From positions 2,356,001 through 2,420,000 of the forward strand of contig CAKKNE010000006.1 in the NCBI GenBank assembly GCA_918797485.1: 64,000 bases of DNA. Direction: 5' to 3'. Below, piece by piece: positions 32,224-42,752 of the stretch (within the stretch, counting starts at the first letter, position 1; every line of letters starts with the position of its first letter). The stretch comes from Pelagomonas calceolata. Lineage: Eukaryota > Sar > Pelagophyceae > Pelagomonadales > Pelagomonadaceae. Both the position numbers and the translations under genes were made by a program. The notes under the pieces are model-generated. The model saw only the letters and a program-made list of their open reading frames with translations, did no database searches and had not been told where the DNA came from.

Positions 32224-35200
32224 ATGGCGCAACCGACGGCCTGGGACGCCGACTGCGTCGCTATTAGATGCGCTCTTACTATAGACGTCGCCGAGCGCAC
32301 GTTCAAGGGACGCGCGTCAGTATGGGTGCGAGCGCCGAGAGCATCCTCATTAAAGCTGCACTGTCGAGGTGTCACCATAACAAATGTCGAAGTGAACGGT
32401 ATTAAGACAAGATGGCGCTTAAGAGACCCGGTGGCCGAAGTGTCACAAACAAAAATCCAAGGCGCCGGCGCCCTCGAAGCGGCGGCATGGTTAAGTGCAG
32501 CAGAAGAGGCGTGCAAGAGTGGGGAACTCGAAATAGAAGTGCCGGCCAAGGTCCACCTTGAGACACTGCCGGAACATGATGGCTGTGACGATGATTTCGC
32601 GCGCAAAGCGCGCCGGAGCTGTGCGACGAGACTACCGAGCATGTCCAACATCGAACGAGACGATCGGTTGGTTGTTGTGGAGTACGAAGGCAGTGATGGC
32701 CTGGACTTCACATCCAACAGTTGCATGACGCGTTGTCGGCGGGGCGCGGCGCCGGACATTAACGGTACAAGGTGCTGGTGCCCCTGTGTGGACCGATGCG
32801 ACGTGGCGCATGCGTGGCGGTTGGAAATCACAACTGATTTGGGAGTGGCCTGTTCCGGCATCAGAAGGCCCGACGTCGATGGCGCGCACTGCTACGAAGT
32901 CAAGGGAAGGGCTCGTTCAATAGGCTTTGTGGTCGGCAAATTCGCCGCGAAAGAAAGAGCCGTAAGAGTCGCGTCCGTGAAAGCGGCGCTGGAAACGGGC
33001 CGGCCCAAACTTACCAGGGTGGACACGGACACGCCTAGTCATTACCGGTCCCTGGGCGGCGACGCGATCATGCGACACGATTCTGTCGAGATCATGCGCG
33101 ACGACCCCATTACCCAAACGCCTTCACTAGAGCGGCCGTCCATCGAGCGGGTGAACACGTCGGAACAAACGCCGGATTGGATCCCGCCGACGCCTGGGAG
33201 AGCTGTGAGTCAGGCCGTAGGCGAGTCGTCGTTGTTTGTGTATGACGAGAGGAACGACGTCCTAGACTCACGAAGGGAGAAGGCGCGAGCTAGAGCCGTG
33301 TCTTCTGCGTTAGAAGCGTGCGGCGACGCGGCGCAGTTCTATCGGGCCTTCCTCAAGTGCAGCGGCAAGGGCCACTCCGTGGTACTGTTGGACGACATTC
33401 CTTCTGGTACTTGTGCCTCTTTTGCCAATTTGACAGTACTGAAACGGTCTTTAGCTTGTGGCTTAGATAGGGTTGATATCGGTGGTGTTGGCGATGCGGT
33501 CCTCTTGGCGTTATTTGAATCTTTATCGTTACAATTATCATGTGACGACGACTGCACCTTGGCTAACGCAATACCGTGGTACATTCTACTAAAATACGTC
33601 GAGCGGTCGCGGGGCCGCGACGCGTGCTCGGCGCTGACGAAGTTCATGCGCGACGATTTGAATGCTTCCAAAGACCCTATCAATGCGGGCTGCGTCGGGT
33701 GTCTAGCTCTGAGAGAATTAGATGCGTCCCAAGGCCGGGGTGTCGTGCGCGACTCATTGAGACGCATCGCCTCGTCGGAGTCCTGGTCTCGTGACGTTCT
33801 CCAAGCTTCGTTTACCGGAGATGTCGATGCGTCCTTCCGATCGCTGGTGCAGAACGACCTCAGTAAAGCGGTACAACTGGGCTACACGTATGATCCCCAA
33901 AAACATTTAGTGGTCTGTGAGCTGGTCGGAGATAAACACTTCCGCGGGCCGTTATCTGTTAGAGTGGTGGAGGCCGAGAGCGGCTGGGACTACGAGAAGG
34001 CCGTCGAGGCGTCGAAGCATCGATGGGAGTTCGGCTGCCGGAGTAGCGGAGGCGCCTACGCCTCACTCAGACAAAAACACGGCCGCCACCACCACATCGC
34101 GGCCAAGGCGTTGACGGACGACGACCGGAAGCGCGTCCAGGCCTACGACGAGTCGACGAAGTTCCAGCGGCCGAAGATTCCCGAAGGGGCCCGGCGACGG
34201 CCCTGGAGGGCTAAGAGAGATGAACCGGAACGAGCTACGGACGCCGCCGAGTTCGCCCAGCGCGCCGTCGACCGCGAGGAGAAACGAAAGAGGAAAAGAG
34301 GAGATAAGGAGGACTCGTCGTCGTCGTCTTCTTCGTCCTCTGAGGATGAGAGCGACGACGACCGGCCGCGGCGCAACGCCGTCGAGCAGGAGGATGTCTT
34401 GCGAGGTGCTCGGGCGGCGAAGACGGACCCGATCTTGTATGTGAGTGCCGACCCTGAAAAAGCTCGCTTCCGCTCGATCACGGTAGCTCAAAGTGCAAAG
34501 GCCTGGGTGGAACGATTACTGGGTTCCGACGACGCCGCGTCGCAGTTGGAGAGTGTCGATGCTTTGATTTCCACGGTGCACGGCGAAGTCGAGGATCGAT
34601 TGTTAGCTGCTCGAGCATTGGCCTGTGCGGCCCGCGGGTCCTCAAAAAGGCGCGACGCTTCCATAGAAACGCGCACGGCGGCCATCGCCGCGTTGGCCGC
34701 GTGGCAGCGCCTCGAGATTCTCCGAGCGTCCCAGGAGAAGACTCCACCTTCGGCGTTTGGCGACGCCCAGCTGCGGGTGGCTTTCGATGAAAGGTATCGG
34801 AAGAACGGCAAGGCCTTCCCCCACGGCGGGCTACGGGCGCCGTCGTTCCTCCGGAGCGACGCGAAGGCCGGCGACGCGCTGGCTTTGAAAACGGCCCTCG
34901 TCGCGGCGTTGGGGGATGCGCGGCCTCATAGGGCCAAACGTAGAGCGAGAGGCGCTGATGATGCCCTACTCCGAGTCGTGGAGCTCTTAAGGCACCAGCA
35001 CGACTTGGTCGATGACGACGCAGCATTACCGTCCGACGTCTTCGTGGCGCACGCGTTAAGTGCCTTGGCGTCGTGCTGCCGGACCTCTGGCAGTGCGAAA
35101 GACTTAGAAAAAGCTAAACAACAGTGCGAGCGGTATTTGAGGTGGGATCTGCGGCATAAGACGTCGGTCAACGCTTGCGTGGCGTCGGCGGCGTTGCACG

Positions 35201-36000
35201 CGCTCTGTCACGTCTCGAAGGCGTTGTGTCGGAGAGCAATGGTCGTCCCAGAAGTCCAAGGCGAGCGCGATTCGAGTGACGAGGGGGAACAGGAAGAACC
35301 GGCGAAGGCGCAGGCTCGGTTGCGGGCGGCGGCTCAGAAAGAGGCCGTGTTGTTGCCTCGACAATATGCTTCTGCGGAGTATCCTCGAGCTGTCCGCGCG
35401 ACGGCTATTCGCCTGGCGTTAGATCTGGCCTCGGAGGTCCGCGGGCAGCTGCCGGCCGCTTTGCAGTGGGCTCTGACGACACTGGAGACCGAGGAGACTT
35501 ATGTGAGAAGGATAGGCGCGCAGGCTTTGGTAGCTGTGCTAAGGGGCGAGGACGCGGTTTACTTGCGAGCAAGACCTGGTACTGCTTTAGGCGTGCCCTG
35601 CGGCCTGGACTTGGACGAACCTTTACTGGGAAGACCTCGGGTAAGGGCGGACCCTCATGCCGTCAAGGGCGAGCCTTCATCGATGCCGAAGCTGCTCCAG
35701 GCCGTCGACGACGCGTTGGCTCAAAGACCGGCTTTATTTGATAGCGTGTGGCGCCGCTCTCTCTTAGATGTGCGGTTTGCTCTCGGAGCGCCGCAGGACG
35801 CTTTAACTGCGAAGGAGAAGTTGCCCGCGGAGCTGGCGGTGCACGTCGACGCGGTTGCGGCGTTGGACAAGCGGCGCTTCGCGCGGGAGGCTCCCGTATG
35901 TTTGGTGACGAAGTCGACGGCTCCCAAGTTCAAGTTCACGGTCAAGCGGCGGTCGCAGCCGTCGCTGTCGCCCGGGGGGGTGTCGGTGCCGGGGGCGTAA
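32224..36000 (+). CDS. TAF2: TFIID subunit TAF2 (M1-aminopeptidase-like fold)
   Basis: The ATG at 32224 (ACC-ATGG) gives 1258 residues with no intron. The N-terminal beta-domain resembles TAF2/M1 peptidases (CALTIDVAERTFKGRASVWV, then NGTRCWCPCVDRCDVAHAWR, the TAF2 counterpart of the WfPcvDd motif). The middle lacks a HExxH zinc site, as expected for the inactive TAF2. A basic-acidic Ser tract (KRKRGDKEDSSSS... then EDESDDD) interrupts residues ~690-720. A long ARM/HEAT-like helical C-terminus follows. TAF2 contacts Initiator DNA in TFIID. Confidence 0.85.
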   Translation: MAQPTAWDADCVAIRCALTIDVAERTFKGRASVWVRAPRASSLKLHCRGVTITNVEVNGIKTRWRLRDPVAEVSQTKIQGAGALEAAAWLSAAEEACKSGELEIEVPAKVHLETLPEHDGCDDDFARKARRSCATRLPSMSNIERDDRLVVVEYEGSDGLDFTSNSCMTRCRRGAAPDINGTRCWCPCVDRCDVAHAWRLEITTDLGVACSGIRRPDVDGAHCYEVKGRARSIGFVVGKFAAKERAVRVASVKAALETGRPKLTRVDTDTPSHYRSLGGDAIMRHDSVEIMRDDPITQTPSLERPSIERVNTSEQTPDWIPPTPGRAVSQAVGESSLFVYDERNDVLDSRREKARARAVSSALEACGDAAQFYRAFLKCSGKGHSVVLLDDIPSGTCASFANLTVLKRSLACGLDRVDIGGVGDAVLLALFESLSLQLSCDDDCTLANAIPWYILLKYVERSRGRDACSALTKFMRDDLNASKDPINAGCVGCLALRELDASQGRGVVRDSLRRIASSESWSRDVLQASFTGDVDASFRSLVQNDLSKAVQLGYTYDPQKHLVVCELVGDKHFRGPLSVRVVEAESGWDYEKAVEASKHRWEFGCRSSGGAYASLRQKHGRHHHIAAKALTDDDRKRVQAYDESTKFQRPKIPEGARRRPWRAKRDEPERATDAAEFAQRAVDREEKRKRKRGDKEDSSSSSSSSSEDESDDDRPRRNAVEQEDVLRGARAAKTDPILYVSADPEKARFRSITVAQSAKAWVERLLGSDDAASQLESVDALISTVHGEVEDRLLAARALACAARGSSKRRDASIETRTAAIAALAAWQRLEILRASQEKTPPSAFGDAQLRVAFDERYRKNGKAFPHGGLRAPSFLRSDAKAGDALALKTALVAALGDARPHRAKRRARGADDALLRVVELLRHQHDLVDDDAALPSDVFVAHALSALASCCRTSGSAKDLEKAKQQCERYLRWDLRHKTSVNACVASAALHALCHVSKALCRRAMVVPEVQGERDSSDEGEQEEPAKAQARLRAAAQKEAVLLPRQYASAEYPRAVRATAIRLALDLASEVRGQLPAALQWALTTLETEETYVRRIGAQALVAVLRGEDAVYLRARPGTALGVPCGLDLDEPLLGRPRVRADPHAVKGEPSSMPKLLQAVDDALAQRPALFDSVWRRSLLDVRFALGAPQDALTAKEKLPAELAVHVDAVAALDKRRFAREAPVCLVTKSTAPKFKFTVKRRSQPSLSPGGVSVPGA

Positions 36001-36162
36001 GTTGGGTAGGATGTGCTAGTCACGTGCGCCATGCGACCGGACCTCACTACTCCGAGTGGAGCGCAGATGATATGAGAGATAGAGTTGATATGTTCAAGTA
36101 AGCGGGCGCGCCGCGATGGGGACGGGAAATGGGGATGGGGAGAGCGCGCGTCCTAGAGACGC

Positions 36163-37472
36163 CTAGAACGCGGCTGCGACGGCCGCCGCCGCCGCCGTAA
36201 GCGTGGTCGTGAGGCCGAGCGCGCCGTCCGAGTCGTTGCCGGTCGGGGGCCGCGTCGGCGATCCCGGCTCCGTGGGAGGCATCGTCGACGGGCGCGACGG
36301 CGTGCCGATCACGGCGTCGCAGTCGATCGGGCAGTCGAGCCCGCCCCGCGCGAACGTCGTGGTGAAGATGCAGCCGACCCACGCCTTGTACTCGTCGTCG
36401 CAAACACCCAGGGTCCACGAGCCGCATTGCTCCGCGAGATTAGGTTCTTGCTGAAACTCCGCGCAGGTGTCCGCCGACCAGCCGTCGTCCTCGAAGCCGC
36501 TGATGGCATCAAAGGCGGCGTCCACCTCGTCGCCCGTCACCTCGCCCGAGAGCAAGGCCGCCCCGATGCAATCGAGGAACCCGGTGTCGTCCGTGCAGAA
36601 GTCGACGATGCCGTACGAGTAGGAGTAGGAGCCGTCGCCGCCTTCGCCGGGTAGGAAGTCGTTCGTACCTACATGTACACGAGTGAAAATGAACACAAGC
36701 TCGCGGGAGGACGCGGCGCGGCGCCGTCGGTCGGGAGGCTCTCGATGGCCGCGCGCTCTTCGTCGTCGTAGCAGTCGAGGTAGGCCGTGCACGTCGACGT
36801 CGCGAGGTCGCCGAAGCCGAGGCTCTTGAAATAGTCGACCGACGCCCCTGACGCGACGCAAAAGCCCGTGCAGTCGTCGTGGACGGGGACTATCTCGTAG
36901 CCCTCCTCGCACGTCAGACAGTCGATCATATCAGTAACGTGGGAGGCATTGTCGCTGATGCCGCAGGACGCGCAGGGTCCCGGCAGCGTGAACGGGGGGT
37001 CGCCGGGAAAGCAGCACGCCAGACAGTCGATAACGTCGGGAGCGCCCTCGATCTCGGGCACGCCTCCGAGGCAGCCCGAGGCCTCATCGGGGCACAAGGC
37101 GCACTCGCCCGCCTCCGTGGTAAACTGGTCCGCGCCGCACGTGGCACTACAGGTGCCCTGGTCGCCACCGTAGCAGGAGTCCGTGAACTTGTGGGCCGAG
37201 CAATCCTCGGTGCCCACCGGGACCACACCGCCGAGGCGGGACTTGCGGAGGGGCGCGCGCGCCTCGGCCGGCGCCCGGCCGCGTGTCGCGACGTTCGTCT
37301 TGGCGACCTTGCCGCGGAGGGCTTCTTCGGCGGCGGCGATGCGCTGCTTCAAATCAGCCGCGGGATTCGCGGCCGTCGACGACGCGGGATTCGCGGCCGT
37401 CGACGACGCGGGATTCGCGGCCGTCGACGACGCGAAGACGAGGAGGGCCGTGATAAAACTGTTGAGGGCCAT
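36163..37472 (-). CDS. Secreted or GPI-like Cys-rich protein; two exons
   Basis: Exons 37472-36713 and 36668-36163 give 421 residues. A signal peptide (MALNSFITALLVFASSTA) runs into three tandem copies of a 9-residue unit (ASSTAANP..), encoded by a 27-bp repeat. The mature part is rich in cysteine pairs (CSATCGADQF, CALCPDEASGC, CLACCFPGDPP, CEEGYEIV). The C-terminus ends in a Ser/Thr/Pro stretch and a hydrophobic tail (LTTTLTAAAAAVAAAF) that would suit a GPI signal. The intron (36669-36712) is only 44 bp and has no introner signature. Function is unknown. Confidence 0.7.
37366..37441. repeat. 27-bp tandem repeat, about three copies
   Basis: Three near-identical units containing GGATTCGCGGCCGTCGACGA encode the ASSTAANP repeats just after the signal peptide of the secreted protein. 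Confidence 0.85.
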
Positions 37473-37492
37473 ACTGTAGTTTTTTTATTTTA

Positions 37493-37525
37493 CCATACGC
37501 CATCGACGCGACTCGGCACGCGCAG
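37493..37525. mobile_element. Introner-like 3' remnant ahead of the Dispatched-like exon
   Basis: ACGCCATCGACGCGACTC is followed by CACGCGCAG and an open coding frame. This resembles the 3' part of an introner intron whose donor is not found. Confidence 0.45.
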
Positions 37526-39627
37526 GCGGCGCTCAACAGCGACTTCTCGTTCGTGATCTTCTCGTTCCTGTTCGTGTGGTTCTGGATGTGGGTCCACGTC
37601 GGTTCCTTCGCCGTCGCGTCCTTCTCCATGCTCCAGATTTTGATCTCGTTACCGTTATCGATGTTCATATACTCCGTGGTTTTTCAGATCGGCTACTTCG
37701 GCGCGATGCAGATTCTGGTGGTGTTCATCATCCTCGGTATTGGTGCGGATGATGTATTTGTGTACAGCGACGCGTGGCTCCAATCTGCGGAAGACGTAGA
37801 GAGGGAGTTTGGTGAGGCCCGCGGCTCTTACCTGGAGCGGCGGGTCGCCTACGCATATGCGCGGGCGTTGGAGGCGATCTTCAACACGTCGTTTACGACG
37901 GCCGTCGCGTTCTTCGCGACGGCGACCTCGAAGATCATGCCGATCAGTACCTTTGGTATTTTTGCGGCGATCTGCGTGCTGATGAACTACGGCCTCGTCA
38001 TGATCGCCACGCCGGCGGTTTGGGTGCTGTGCACGAAGCGCGATCCGCCTACAAATGACGACGAGGACGTGCTGCCCGAGTCGCGGACGGTCGGCTCGTC
38101 GCTCGAGGCCGGCGCCGAGCCCGAGGAGAAGAAGCGGTGCTGCAAGGCGCCGGCGTGCTGCGGCCGGCTCGTCGACGCGCGCCGCGGCCTCTTCGGCGGT
38201 TATTTGAAGGTCGTCGGGAAGCGGCCCGTCGCGCTGGCGCTGGTCCTTGCCACGGCGGCGGTGGGCGCGACGCTCGCCTACTTCGCGTCGCGGCTCGTCC
38301 TGCCCTGTGTGGAAATCAGGCTGAACGCCATCGAGCAGACGCCATCACGGGGACAACGTCGCGTCGATGGCGTGAAGCGTCCGATTTGATTTTCACACAG
38401 GTCCCACCGTCGGAGCCCGAGGAGTGGTTCCCGCCGCAACACATGTATACCAGAGTGCAAGTCCTCGAGACGAACAAGTTCGGCGCGAGCCTCGCGAACA
38501 CGTTTCCCGACGCGTCGCTGTACTGGGGGCTCGACCACCTGCGCCGGCCCAACTTCGACCGCTATGAGCCGCACAAACATAGGGGTAGAGTGTCGTTCTC
38601 GGCGCCGATAGACCTCTACACGGACGACGCGCAGAATCAAATTCTGTTCGCGTGCGACGCGCTGCGCAAGGCGCGGGGCGGCAAGCTCGCGCGGCCGGGG
38701 TCGGTTGTGTGCTTCATGGAAGATTTCCAAGTCTGGCATGCCGAGAGCTTCGACGGTGCATCTACGTACGGCCTAGATAAAGCTACGTTCGACGACCGCC
38801 TCAGTATCTTTCGCACGACCACGGTGCCCCAGAACGACGTCAACCCGATCGCGTCGTGGGAGCGCATTATTGGCTTTTCAGAAGGTGAGTTACGCTTCGT
38901 GCGCGTCGCGAGCCGCTTGAACGCTAGACACGACGACTCGCTCGACAAAAAGAAGAAGCTCCTCAAGGCGTTCAAAAATTTGATCAAGGACGTCAACGAC
39001 GAGCCGGGCACCAAAGACCTCGGCGACGACTTGATCGACTACAGCCTGACCTTCTCGTGGTACGCGACGCAGGTGGCGCTCGTCGACGGCCTGACGTTCG
39101 GGTTAGCCCTCGCGTTTCCCGTGGCCTTTGTCGTCCTCTGCTTCGCGACGTCGAATCTGGTGCTGGCCTTCTACGCGATGGTGACCATCGGGTTGATCGT
39201 GGCGTCGGTGCTCGGCACGGTCTACCTCATCGGCTGGAACCTGGGCATCAAGGAGTCGGTCGCGGGCGTCGTCGTCATCGGCTTCAGCGTCGACTACACG
39301 ATCCATCTAGGCCACATGTTCGACGTCGCCAGGAGCCAAGGCTTAACGACGCGCCAGGAGAAGTTCGCCTACTCCATCAAAAAGATGGGCGAGACCGTGC
39401 TGGCAGGAGCCATCACGACGGCCGGCTCGACGGTGTTCCTCCTCGCCTGTCAGTTGACGTTCTTCACGGCGATGGGTACCTTGATCATCCTCACGGTTGC
39501 TTACTCGCTGGGCTACTCGCTATTATTCTTTATGCCGTTGCTCCGCGTCGCGGGCCCGGAGGGCCGCGTCGGCGACATCTGCCACTTCCTGAGGGGCCTC
39601 AAGTGCGCGTGCTGCCGGCGCGCGTAG
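37526..39627 (+). CDS. Dispatched/Patched-like RND membrane protein, 5'-truncated; two visible exons
   Basis: Exons 37526-38296 and 38401-39627 encode about 666 residues. The first exon starts after a CGCGCAG acceptor and has no ATG until about 37628. A sterol-sensing-like helix bundle is clear (ILVVFIILGIGADDVFVYSD contains the GADD proton-relay motif; FNTSFTTAVAFFATATSK). A second extracellular loop and the C-terminal RND bundle follow (GVVVIGFSVDYTIHLGHMF). The first helix and first ectodomain expected for the family are absent. The region upstream is occupied by the opposite-strand secreted gene, and the gap to TAF2 is too small to hold them. It is either a truncated gene or one whose 5' exons lie beyond a nested gene. 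Confidence 0.7.
38297..38400 (+). mobile_element. Introner in the Dispatched-like gene
   Basis: Ends are CTGTGTGGAAATCA and TTTGATTTTCACACAG. Flanks are GTCCTGCC and GTCCCACC (6 of 8). It carries the GCGTCGATGGCGTG core. The donor is the duplication GT; splicing gives ASRL|VPPSEPEEW in phase 0. Confidence 0.88.
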
Positions 39628-39800
39628 ACTCGCAGTTTTGCGACGAGCCGTATCCGGCTCGCAAGCTATCCTTCCCTCCCCCATAGTTGTCTATATATCA
39701 CGTTTACGAAGTATGTTAGTGCTGCGTATCTAGAGCGCGTCACTGAACAGGTAGGAATGAGGAGTTCTCTGTGAATTGGAGGAAAGAGGGTATTGCTTGA

Positions 39801-41368
39801 TCAGCATTCCGGTTCAAGTTCCGCTTCCGGCGGACTTGCTGCGGGGGCAACCGGCGGGCCCGCATGGTCGAGGAATGCGTTCGTGACCGTGACGAAGCCC
39901 GACCACGCCTCCAGCGCACGCGGCGTCGTCGGATATGCGCCCCACGCGGCTCGGAGCGCCGCAGTCTCCGGCGCGTCGTTGTACCAAACCTGCATGCGAT
40001 GATACATCGTGGCCGCATCGGCACTTGCGGGCTCCTCGGCCACCGCCTCGGCCGCCCTGCCCTCCGCGACGGGGGGCTCCTCTGCGACGAGTGCCGACGA
40101 CGGCGCCTCCTCGGCCATCATCTCGAGGGCCTTAATCGGCGCCGTCGGCTCGTGCGCCGGCGTCGCGGCCGCGGACGGAGGCTTCGCCGACTTGCGCCGC
40201 TTCATTATCGCAAATACGACGATACCCACGACGACGACGACCGCTGCGACGACGCCCAGGATCACCGCGAGGGAGTTGTCGTCCGAGTCGCCATCGTCAT
40301 TGCCGCCGCCATCGTCATTGCCGCCGCCGTCGGCATCGCCCTGTCCGGCGCAGTTCTCCGTTAGCTCAGCGTCGGCGTTAAAGTCCTCCAGGAAACAGAC
40401 ATAATCTTCAGTCATCCAGGACCAGTCCATGTCTTCGATCGCCGTCGATGTCCCGGCGGGTCTCTTACAAGATATCTGGCCGTTGTAGTCATCCTTGGCT
40501 TTTTTGCCTGTGCGCAAATCGAATTTTGGTCTCCCCTCTCGCGAGCCTTGGCACTCGGGCGATTACACATGCACTGGTGGCCTGAGGAGCTGTAACCAGT
40601 GAACTCCAACTGAAGACCCATATAATAGATAGGAACCCCGTTCATTGTGTTCGTGCCGGTATTGTCCACGCACCAATCATAGCATTCTTGGGGCGATCCT
40701 AACTCTATGACGTTTACTGGCCAACTGCCCATAGTACCACCGGTGTTTATATACGACGCTTCGGACTGAGGGTAGCAGCGGCCCGCCTGAAAGGTGAACA
40801 ATCCCGTAGGCGTGGCAGGCGTGGAAGAGTCGCTACCACCACCGCATTGGGAGGATTGGGAGGACGTTCCGGTCGAGATAGCAAAGGTCTGGGTTGGTTG
40901 GATCAAGTTGTTCCGGTCGCCGCACGTTGGTCCGTTGCCGCCGCCCCAGTTTTCGTTGTCTATGCACGGCCGCATAACGATCTCCGAAGAACTAACAAAA
41001 CAATCTCCATCGCAGATCTTTGTGCCCCCACCGGCGCGGATCTCCAATGATGGATTATTGCCCCCGCATTGTCCAAAAGCCCACGAGACGCCGTCGCAAG
41101 ACAGGACTTGATCGAGACCGTTTTCTCCGGACTGCGTCCAATCGCGTATGTAGGTGGTGATGGCGGCCGCCTCCGTCGGGTCGGTGCACGCGACCGTGAC
41201 GCCGTTGGTGGTCAGTGTGATGGACGACTCGGTGCCGGTAAGGCAGGCGCGCCATTCGTTGTAGGAAGTGCACTCTAGGCCGGATGAACTGATATGCCCT
41301 GGCGTCATCTCCTGCTCCCAATTGGAAGCTGCCGCCGGGCGCCACAACAGCACCAACCAAAGCATCAT
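39801..41368 (-). CDS. Type I membrane protein with Cys-rich ectodomain; two exons
   Basis: Exons 41368-40555 and 40507-39801 give 506 residues. A signal peptide (MMLWLVLLWRPAAAS) precedes a Cys/Gly-rich ectodomain (CDGVSWAFGQCGGNNPSLEI, CGGGSDSSTPATP, SGHQCMCNRPS). An acidic Gly/Asp linker with two GGGNDD repeats leads into one transmembrane helix (LAVILGVVAAVVVVVGIVVFAI), a basic stop-transfer (MKRRKS) and an Ala/Glu/Pro cytosolic tail. The family is not recognised; a surface receptor or adhesion role is inference. Confidence 0.75.
40508..40554. mobile_element. Short introner remnant in the type I membrane protein gene
   Basis: The 47-bp intron keeps only the 3' terminus (AATTCGATTTGCGCACAG in sense). 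The donor is GTGCCAAG. Splicing joins CNRP to SKKAKDDYNG and links two frames. Confidence 0.65.
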
Positions 41369-41657
41369 GCCGGACTGCTACCGGCCGTACCGACGGCCAA
41401 CATGTGTGCGCGGCTGCGCCGCAAATCCTGGTCCCTAGGGCAGCCCTACGCGCGCTGCGCACCGCGCCCAGAGTGCATCTCAGAGTTGTTTTTAATTCGG
41501 GGATCCTGCCAGCCGAACGCGCGCAGGGCTCGAGGACATCTACCACAATCCTGGAGCCGGTTCGAAGAGATGTTTGGTCACAAATGTGTCGCGAGTTCGG
41601 GTTCGAGTCGTTGGATTGCAGCGCGACGAACAGCGCATATAACAACGTGCCGCATCG

Positions 41658-42704
41658 ATGGCAGAATCACACGCCGCCGTCGTCACTCCCGACGACGAAA
41701 CAAAGACGCATTTCTCGCCCGCGGGCAGCCCAACCACCAAGGGCAGTCCCACAAAAAGAGCCGCAGCGCCGGCCATCGACGTCCTCGACGACGACGTCCT
41801 CGACAATTGCCTTGGGTTCCTGGACGCCGAGGACGAGTTATTGAGAGGCCCCATCCGGGCCGTGGCGTCGGGCTGGCGTGCGACCGCGGCGCGCTGCGCG
41901 AAACGGAGCGTCCCCACGGTCTGCGCTCGCCTGGCGCGCCTGCCCGGGGCCAGACGCGAGCGCCACGCGAAGGATGCGGCGAAACGCTTGGCAAGCTTAG
42001 CGGGCCTCCCGGCGACGCACCCGCAGCTCAACGTGGCCGTGGCGCTCTGGTTCGTCGATAACCAGGACGGCACCGGACCGCTCGTCGACGACACTAAAGT
42101 AGCGCGCCAGCTCTGGGCGTTTGTCGATGAGGTCGGCGACGGTGCCGCCGTCCTCAACGACGCCATCGACGTCTGGCCCCACCGCGTGCGGGCCTTCGCG
42201 ACTGAAGTCGGCATCAAGCGGCGCGAACGCTCGGCGTTCGTCGGGACGTGTCGCGGCGGCGCGGCGGCGGCGAAGCTGCGCGGTGCCAAACGATGCGACG
42301 ACGCTTGTTCCACGCGTCGTGCGATCGACGCGGTCTTCGCCGACGTCCTCCGCGTGGCACGCGAGCCGTGGACGCTCGGGCCGCCGCCGGACGCCGTCTC
42401 GCGCCTGACGGGGCCCGTGGGGAAGATGCGCCGCTTCTTCCGCGCGTTCGCGGCGTTGCACGGCGTCGTCGGCGGCCACGCGGAGATATATTATGAGCGC
42501 CGGGCGTCCGAGCCCTACGACGTCACGCTGTTGCTTCCGCGGGCCCAGCTGGCCGTCGTCGCCCACTGGGACGCGGAGGACGTCGCCGGTGCGGTGGCGG
42601 GGTTGCGCGAGGTGGATGTGTCGTCTGCCCTGGCCCGGTGGCAGCTGCTGGTGGACGAGAACTCAACGGGCGGATTCGAAGTTGTTAGGGATTTGGATTT
42701 CTAA
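41658..42704 (+). CDS. Unknown protein with F-box-like segment
   Basis: A 348-residue intronless protein. After a low-complexity N-terminus, DVLDDDVLDNCLGFLDAEDE and IRAVASGWRATAARC resemble the helices of an F-box, which would recruit it to an SCF ubiquitin ligase; this is tentative. The remainder is Ala/Arg-rich and helical with no motif I recognise, ending GGFEVVRDLDF. It converges with the nucleoside phosphorylase gene 48 bp away. Confidence 0.65.
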   Translation: MAESHAAVVTPDDETKTHFSPAGSPTTKGSPTKRAAAPAIDVLDDDVLDNCLGFLDAEDELLRGPIRAVASGWRATAARCAKRSVPTVCARLARLPGARRERHAKDAAKRLASLAGLPATHPQLNVAVALWFVDNQDGTGPLVDDTKVARQLWAFVDEVGDGAAVLNDAIDVWPHRVRAFATEVGIKRRERSAFVGTCRGGAAAAKLRGAKRCDDACSTRRAIDAVFADVLRVAREPWTLGPPPDAVSRLTGPVGKMRRFFRAFAALHGVVGGHAEIYYERRASEPYDVTLLLPRAQLAVVAHWDAEDVAGAVAGLREVDVSSALARWQLLVDENSTGGFEVVRDLDF

Positions 42705-42752
42705 GACAGTACTAGTAGTATGTGTTTCACAACTAGTACATGGCCGAGTCGC

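Noticed and set aside
32785-32796. CCTGTGTGGACC resembling an introner end inside TAF2
   Set aside because: It has no partner terminus or duplication and encodes the conserved WCPCVDRCD segment.
42702-42740. ACTAGTAGTATG...ACTAGTAC near two convergent gene ends as another CTAG element
   Set aside because: It lacks the GTAAGACA centre and lies 3' of both genes.
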